From Thermoplasmatales archaeon ex4484_6 (GTDB lineage Archaea > Thermoplasmatota > Penumbrarchaeia > Penumbrarchaeales > Penumbrarchaeaceae): 16,875 bases of DNA. A program made the position numbers and the translations under genes. Below, piece by piece: positions 13,693 to 16,875 of this stretch. The stretch is from positions 1-16,875 of the forward strand of contig NJDO01000028.1 of assembly GCA_002254385.1 (NCBI GenBank). Reading direction: 5' to 3'. Every line of letters starts with the position of its first letter. Position 1 is the stretch's first letter. The notes under the pieces are model-generated. The model was not told the origin of the DNA and made no database searches. It worked only from the letters and a program-made list of their open reading frames with translations.

Positions 13693-14232
13693 ATGAACGA
13701 GAACGGATACAAGGGATTCACGATCTGGCTGACGGGACCGAGCGGTGCGGGAAAGACATACCTGGCCAACGGTCTCAGGGAATACTTCGAGAGGAACGGG
13801 ATTCCGGTGGAGATTTTCGACGGCGATTCCGTCAGGAAGAGGCTCTACCCCGACATCGGTTTCTCCGCGGAAGCCAGGAGGATGCACAACAAGATTGTCA
13901 TTAATCATGCGAGATTGATGACCAAACACAACATACCAAACATAGTATCCCTCATCTCCCCGTTCCGGGACGTCAGGGAGAAGGCAAGGTCCGAGATAGG
14001 GAACTTCGTGGAAGTGCTCGTCGATTCCACCAAGGAGGTGAGGATCGAGAGGGACCCCAAGGGACTCTATGCCAGGGCCATCAAGGGTGAGATATCCAAC
14101 CTGACAGGGTACGACGGCGTCTACGAGCCCCCGAACGACCCGGAGGTCATAGTCCGATCACACGAGCAGACCTTGGAGGAAGAGGTGGAAGCCGTCATCT
14201 CCAAATGCAGGGAGCTCGGATTCATCTCCTGA
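13693..14232 (+). CDS. cysC: Adenylylsulfate (APS) kinase
   Basis: A 179-residue P-loop kinase phosphorylating APS at the 3' hydroxyl to give PAPS, the sulfate donor. Walker A is GPSGAGKT (15-22). DGDSVR (43-48), GFSAEAR (56-62), SPFRDVREKAR (89-99), RDPKGLY (120-126) and LTGYDGVYEPP (137-147) match the family's motifs in order. The substrate-loop motif differs from the usual GFS-x2-DR-x2-NIRR: the aspartate is alanine (A61), R62 is kept, and the following N-I-R-R reads H-N-K-I. The start is ATG 13693, with GGAGGG 6 nt upstream, 2 nt after the DHH stop; an in-frame ATG at 13672 overlaps DHH. Length matches stand-alone CysC. The operon context with sat leaves little doubt about the pathway. 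A different acceptor nucleotide is a remote alternative because of the altered loop. Confidence 0.92.
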   Translation: MNENGYKGFTIWLTGPSGAGKTYLANGLREYFERNGIPVEIFDGDSVRKRLYPDIGFSAEARRMHNKIVINHARLMTKHNIPNIVSLISPFRDVREKARSEIGNFVEVLVDSTKEVRIERDPKGLYARAIKGEISNLTGYDGVYEPPNDPEVIVRSHEQTLEEEVEAVISKCRELGFIS

Positions 14233-14249
14233 TCCCGGGAGGGTATCAT

Positions 14250-15632
14250 ATGGACCGTCGGCAGCTGGGGAAGCTCTCTCTTCCCGTCCTGCTGATGCTG
14301 AGCGTCCTTGCCCTGCCGCGTCCGGACGGTCTCTCATACGAGGGGCAGGCGATGTTCGCCGTGCTCGCGTTCTCCATCCCGATGTTCCTGCTCCAGCCCA
14401 TACCACTCGGACTTGTCGGCGTACTCGTCATGGTCCTCCCCCTGATCCTCGGCGCTGCCGACGTGGGGTCGACATTCTCCGCTTTCGGCAACCCGGCCGT
14501 GTTCTTTCTCATAGGGGCCTTCATGATCTCGGCAGCCATGGAAAAAACGCCCCTTCACAGAAGGATATCGCTGCTTTTCCTCAGAACCGCCGGAAGCTCT
14601 CCCAGGATGCTAGTTCTGTTCACGATGCTGTCCGGAGCTTTCCTCTCGTTCCTCATGCCCGAGCACGGTGTCATCGTGCTCCTTGTCCCCATAATCACCT
14701 ATGTTGCAGCATCCATCGGTCTCGTCCCGCTGAGGTCCAATCTGGGAAAGGGGATGCTCATCGGTGCGGCCTACGGCTGCACGATCGGAAGTCTCGGGAC
14801 ACCCCTGGGCGGAGCCAGGAACCCTCTCACAATAGGATTCCTCATCTCGAGGGGGATAGAGGTGAACTTCCTCAGATGGATGGAGCTCTCTCTTCCACTG
14901 GTGCTGCTCTCCATCCTGCTCGTATGGGGCATGCTCGTCCTGATCTTCCCACCGGAGATGAAGAGGATAAAAACGATCCCGCAGGTCCTCGAGGATGAAC
15001 TGGGCGGGCTCCCCCCCGTAACGGGAAGGAACCTCCTCGTCTCCCTGACCCTCCTGCTCATCATCGCATCGTTCATCATCCTCCCATCGCTGTTCGGCGT
15101 CGACCTGACCCTCATCGCACTTATCGGAGGTGTCGCCATCTTCCTTGTCGGGGGGATGAGATGGGAGGACGTGGAAAGCAGGATACCCTGGGGAATAATC
15201 CTCCTCTACGGCGGCGCGATAACCCTCGGGGTCCATCTTATAGAATCGGGCGGAGCATCGTTTCTGGCCGACAGGATCGTTGACATTACGGGGGGCTCTC
15301 CGTTCCTTTCCATACTTCTCGTGGTGATCCTGACCAAGCTGCTTACCGAGTTCATGTCGAACACCGCAGCGGTCTCGGTGCTGCTCCCCATAGGATCCGC
15401 CGTCTTCCTCGCTGCGGGTCTGCCAGTGGAGATGGGGGCCATGCTCGTCGGATTGTCCGGAGGGCTTGCGTTCATGTTCCTGATATCCACCCCCGGAAAC
15501 CTAATATCGTTCACATCCGGTTACTTCTCCCAGAAGGACCTGCTGAAAGCGGGTCTCCTCGTGAATCTGGTGACGATAGCCGCCGTGTTCCTTACCGCAT
15601 ATACTTACTGGAAGCTCATAGGTGTTTGGTGA
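14250..15632 (+). CDS. SLC13/DASS-family anion permease, probable sulfate importer
   Basis: A 460-residue membrane protein with about 11 hydrophobic segments in two repeats. The second repeat has the classic SNT motif (S370-N371-T372, in FMSNTAAVSVLLPI) and a GN loop (STPGN, 413-417). The first repeat has GTPLGGARNP (183-192), the counterpart of the family's GTPPN loop, but its SNT position reads MPEHG (136-140). SLC13 members usually carry dicarboxylate, citrate or sulfate with Na+. Placement in an operon with sat and cysC makes sulfate the likely substrate. The start is ATG 14250 with GGGAGGG upstream, 17 nt after cysC; an upstream in-frame ATG at 14205 lies within cysC. The stop overlaps the next start. 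Arsenite/ArsB-type transporters share this fold but would not fit the neighbours. Confidence 0.8.
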   Translation: MDRRQLGKLSLPVLLMLSVLALPRPDGLSYEGQAMFAVLAFSIPMFLLQPIPLGLVGVLVMVLPLILGAADVGSTFSAFGNPAVFFLIGAFMISAAMEKTPLHRRISLLFLRTAGSSPRMLVLFTMLSGAFLSFLMPEHGVIVLLVPIITYVAASIGLVPLRSNLGKGMLIGAAYGCTIGSLGTPLGGARNPLTIGFLISRGIEVNFLRWMELSLPLVLLSILLVWGMLVLIFPPEMKRIKTIPQVLEDELGGLPPVTGRNLLVSLTLLLIIASFIILPSLFGVDLTLIALIGGVAIFLVGGMRWEDVESRIPWGIILLYGGAITLGVHLIESGGASFLADRIVDITGGSPFLSILLVVILTKLLTEFMSNTAAVSVLLPIGSAVFLAAGLPVEMGAMLVGLSGGLAFMFLISTPGNLISFTSGYFSQKDLLKAGLLVNLVTIAAVFLTAYTYWKLIGVW

Positions 15633-16420
15633 TGTTCGATAAGGTGATGATTTCGGTCCCGATGGAACAGTTCCCCTCCCTTGCATTCGAGAGGGCCAGG
15701 GATCTGTCCGAATACCTCGGCTCACGGCTTCTCGTATCGTATGTGATCGAGGACGATCTCTTCGAGAGGGTATCCGCCTCGTCGCTGCATGTTGTCACCG
15801 GGAAGGACCAGGAGCTCTGGGAAAGGAAGATGATAGCAACCCACGAGAAGATAGCAAGGGATGTTGTCGTGAAGGAGGCGAAAAGGCTCACGGGAAGGAA
15901 TGACCTCGAGCTCAGGATCGTGAGGGGAGGATATGCTGGGGCCCTGTCCAGGGTCATAGAGGAGGAGGGATGCGATATGATCCTCATGGAGTACCACTCC
16001 TTCGACCTGCTCAAATACAGGATAATGGACAGGTCGCCGGTCCCCGTATGGATAGAGAGGCACAAGGGCCCCATAAGGCGGATCGGTCTCTTCTGCACGA
16101 ACCTGGCACCCAACGAGAGAGCACCCGGTGCAGCAAGGAAGCTGAAGAAGGCATTCGGTGCCGGACTGGAATCATATTACATCCTGGATCCCGGGGGGGA
16201 CGTGGACGAGGGGAGGGAGGAGCCGGAACTGATATCCGCAAGGGACCGCATCAAATGGACCGGGGTGGTCCATGATAGGGTGGAGAGCTTCATCACGAAG
16301 AGATCTAAGGAGAACGACCTGGACCTCATAATCCTTGGGAGGATAAGGAAGAGGGGCTACTTCCACCTCAGATCCAAATTCGCGAAGAAGACGGGAGCTT
16401 CCGTCCTGCTCATCAACTGA
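15632..16420 (+). CDS. Tandem universal stress protein (UspA) domains
   Basis: A 262-residue cytosolic protein with two UspA-like alpha/beta domains (about 1-140 and 148-262). Each starts with a short strand (FDKVMISVP; IRRIGLFCT) and ends with the paired D-x-I-x-M/L-G strand and P-V/A-S-V strand. In the first domain the usual nucleotide-binding G-x2-G-x9-G-S/T is lost (DMILMEYHSFDLLKYR); the second keeps a partial form (DLIILGRIRKRG). Nucleotide binding is therefore weak or one-sided. The ATG overlaps the transporter stop as TGATG, with AGGTG 7 nt upstream, giving tight coupling. UspA domains are often fused to or encoded beside transporters, so a role in controlling the SLC13 permease is plausible. 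It is the last gene of the sulfate operon. Confidence 0.75.
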   Translation: MFDKVMISVPMEQFPSLAFERARDLSEYLGSRLLVSYVIEDDLFERVSASSLHVVTGKDQELWERKMIATHEKIARDVVVKEAKRLTGRNDLELRIVRGGYAGALSRVIEEEGCDMILMEYHSFDLLKYRIMDRSPVPVWIERHKGPIRRIGLFCTNLAPNERAPGAARKLKKAFGAGLESYYILDPGGDVDEGREEPELISARDRIKWTGVVHDRVESFITKRSKENDLDLIILGRIRKRGYFHLRSKFAKKTGASVLLIN

Positions 16421-16426
16421 ACTACA

Positions 16427-16440
16427 TTTTACTTCTTTCG
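16427..16440 (+). terminator. T-rich terminator of the sulfate operon
   Basis: A run of pyrimidines (ATTTTACTTCTTTCG) directly follows the UspA stop codon, a typical archaeal T-rich transcription end. No GC hairpin precedes it. Confidence 0.4.
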
Positions 16441-16469
16441 ACGAACATGCATGTTATAAAAAAACGAAA

Positions 16470-16847
16470 TTGAGTGATAATGCGTTCGCATTCAAATATA
16501 AGCCAAACAATGCGGGCTTCATTCGACCGTGCAATCACCGCTTCTTACAAATGCATTCTGTCTACTATCCATATATTTGGAGAAACAAACAATCGGCCAT
16601 CTATAGTTTCCATATAATAAAAAAATTCATGAGCATTAACCCTATGCTGATCGATGCTCACAATAAAAGAGTGAAGATTCAGTGTATTTCACCGAATCTT
16701 CATACAAAATACATTATCCAATATAAAATGTTGAGAGAAGGGATTGATGTTAACAAGGTCTTATCACGAATTGCCGAAATCTTTTATATGAATGCAATCC
16801 ATTGTGATTGCAGGGTGATTCCTGATCAACTCGAAAACATTCGATAA
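16470..16847 (+). CDS. Unrecognised AT-rich ORF, 125 codons, doubtful
   Basis: The longest frame here opens at TTG 16470 and ends at TAA 16845-16847. It is rich in I, K, N, Y and H, with two close cysteines (HCDC) near the end, and I recognise no domain. The nearest TATA-like box (16453-16464) is only about 12 nt before TTG, too close for that start, so an internal ATG (for example 16551 or 16626) would be needed if it is real. Stem-loops within it may mean the sequence is not protein-coding. A frame disrupted by mutation is another option. Low confidence. Confidence 0.25.
   Translation: MSDNAFAFKYKPNNAGFIRPCNHRFLQMHSVYYPYIWRNKQSAIYSFHIIKKFMSINPMLIDAHNKRVKIQCISPNLHTKYIIQYKMLREGIDVNKVLSRIAEIFYMNAIHCDCRVIPDQLENIR
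16480..16617 (+). CDS. Alternative 45-residue small ORF placed for a leaderless start
   Basis: ATG 16480 begins 45 codons (starting MRSHSNISQT) ending at TAA 16615-16617 in a different frame from the longer ORF. The TATA-like box at 16453-16464 is about 22-25 nt upstream, which is the leaderless arrangement seen for other genes here. The peptide is not recognised. Only one of the two overlapping frames, or neither, is likely to be used. Confidence 0.2.
   Translation: MRSHSNISQTMRASFDRAITASYKCILSTIHIFGETNNRPSIVSI
16672..16702. repeat. Inverted repeat / stem-loop, 9-bp arms
   Basis: TGAAGATTC (16672-16680) and GAATCTTCA (16694-16702) are exact reverse complements with a 13-nt loop. It lies inside the AT-rich segment and the doubtful ORF. 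No T-run follows directly, so it is not an obvious terminator. Confidence 0.45.
16793..16812. repeat. Inverted repeat / stem-loop, 7-bp arms
   Basis: TGCAATC (16793-16799) and GATTGCA (16806-16812) pair around a 6-nt loop. It is near the end of the doubtful ORF. Its arms share TGCAAT with the operator-like repeat at 2823-2844, but this is short enough to be chance. Confidence 0.35.
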
Positions 16848-16875
16848 TATTAAAGGAAAGATCCCTCACTTGTTC

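Larger units (their letters stand above)
16421..16875. other. AT-rich segment of unknown origin at the window end
   Basis: Base composition changes sharply after the operon: A- and T-rich with few GC-rich codons, unlike the upstream genes. It contains a TATA-like GTTATAAAAAAA at 16453-16464, two overlapping unrecognised ORFs (16470-16847 and 16480-16617), and two stem-loop-forming inverted repeats (16672-16702 and 16793-16812). No transposase motif, target duplication or tRNA is visible. It may be a degraded or horizontally acquired piece continuing past the window. Confidence 0.5.

Overview
The window looks archaeal, probably a euryarchaeote in the broad sense and perhaps Thermoplasmatota or a relative. 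I infer this from TATA-like boxes 22-30 nt upstream of likely transcription starts, several genes that look leaderless, T-rich rather than hairpin-type gene ends, and a winged-HTH plus tandem-PAS regulator of a kind I know from methanogenic archaea. No rRNA, tRNA, CRISPR array or recognisable insertion sequence is visible, so the lineage is inference.

Layout. A manganese exporter fragment (mntP, minus strand, cut by the window start) is divergent from a calcineurin-like phosphoesterase (574-1308). A mannose-1-phosphate guanylyltransferase (1359-2390, minus) converges on the latter. After a promoter-rich intergenic region comes an 825-residue regulator with an N-terminal HTH and six PAS domains (2858-5335). 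Its promoter carries a perfect 10+10 bp inverted repeat. The 540 bp after it has no convincing gene but holds a compact sequence that folds as a four-way junction (5687-5737). A four-gene, translationally coupled ABC-2 exporter operon (ATPase, permease with a large outside domain, ATPase, permease) runs on the minus strand from 10478 to 5876.

Divergent from the exporter is a small P-loop sulfotransferase (10633-11208). It is followed by a tightly packed operon from its own promoter: a ribbon-helix-helix regulator, sulfate adenylyltransferase (sat), a DHH phosphoesterase, APS kinase (cysC), an SLC13-type transporter and a tandem universal-stress protein (11330-16420). Read together these make a plausible sulfation module: anion (sulfate) uptake, ATP + sulfate to APS, APS to PAPS, transfer of sulfate from PAPS to an acceptor, and removal of the by-product PAP by the DHH enzyme. 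No PAPS or APS reductase is seen in the window, so the local context fits sulfate-ester formation better than assimilation or respiration. The nearby GDP-mannose enzyme and exporter would fit a sulfated surface glycan, but that link is speculative.

The last ~450 bp (16421-16875) is clearly more AT-rich, contains small dyads and two overlapping ORFs of unknown origin, and may be a different, possibly acquired, segment.
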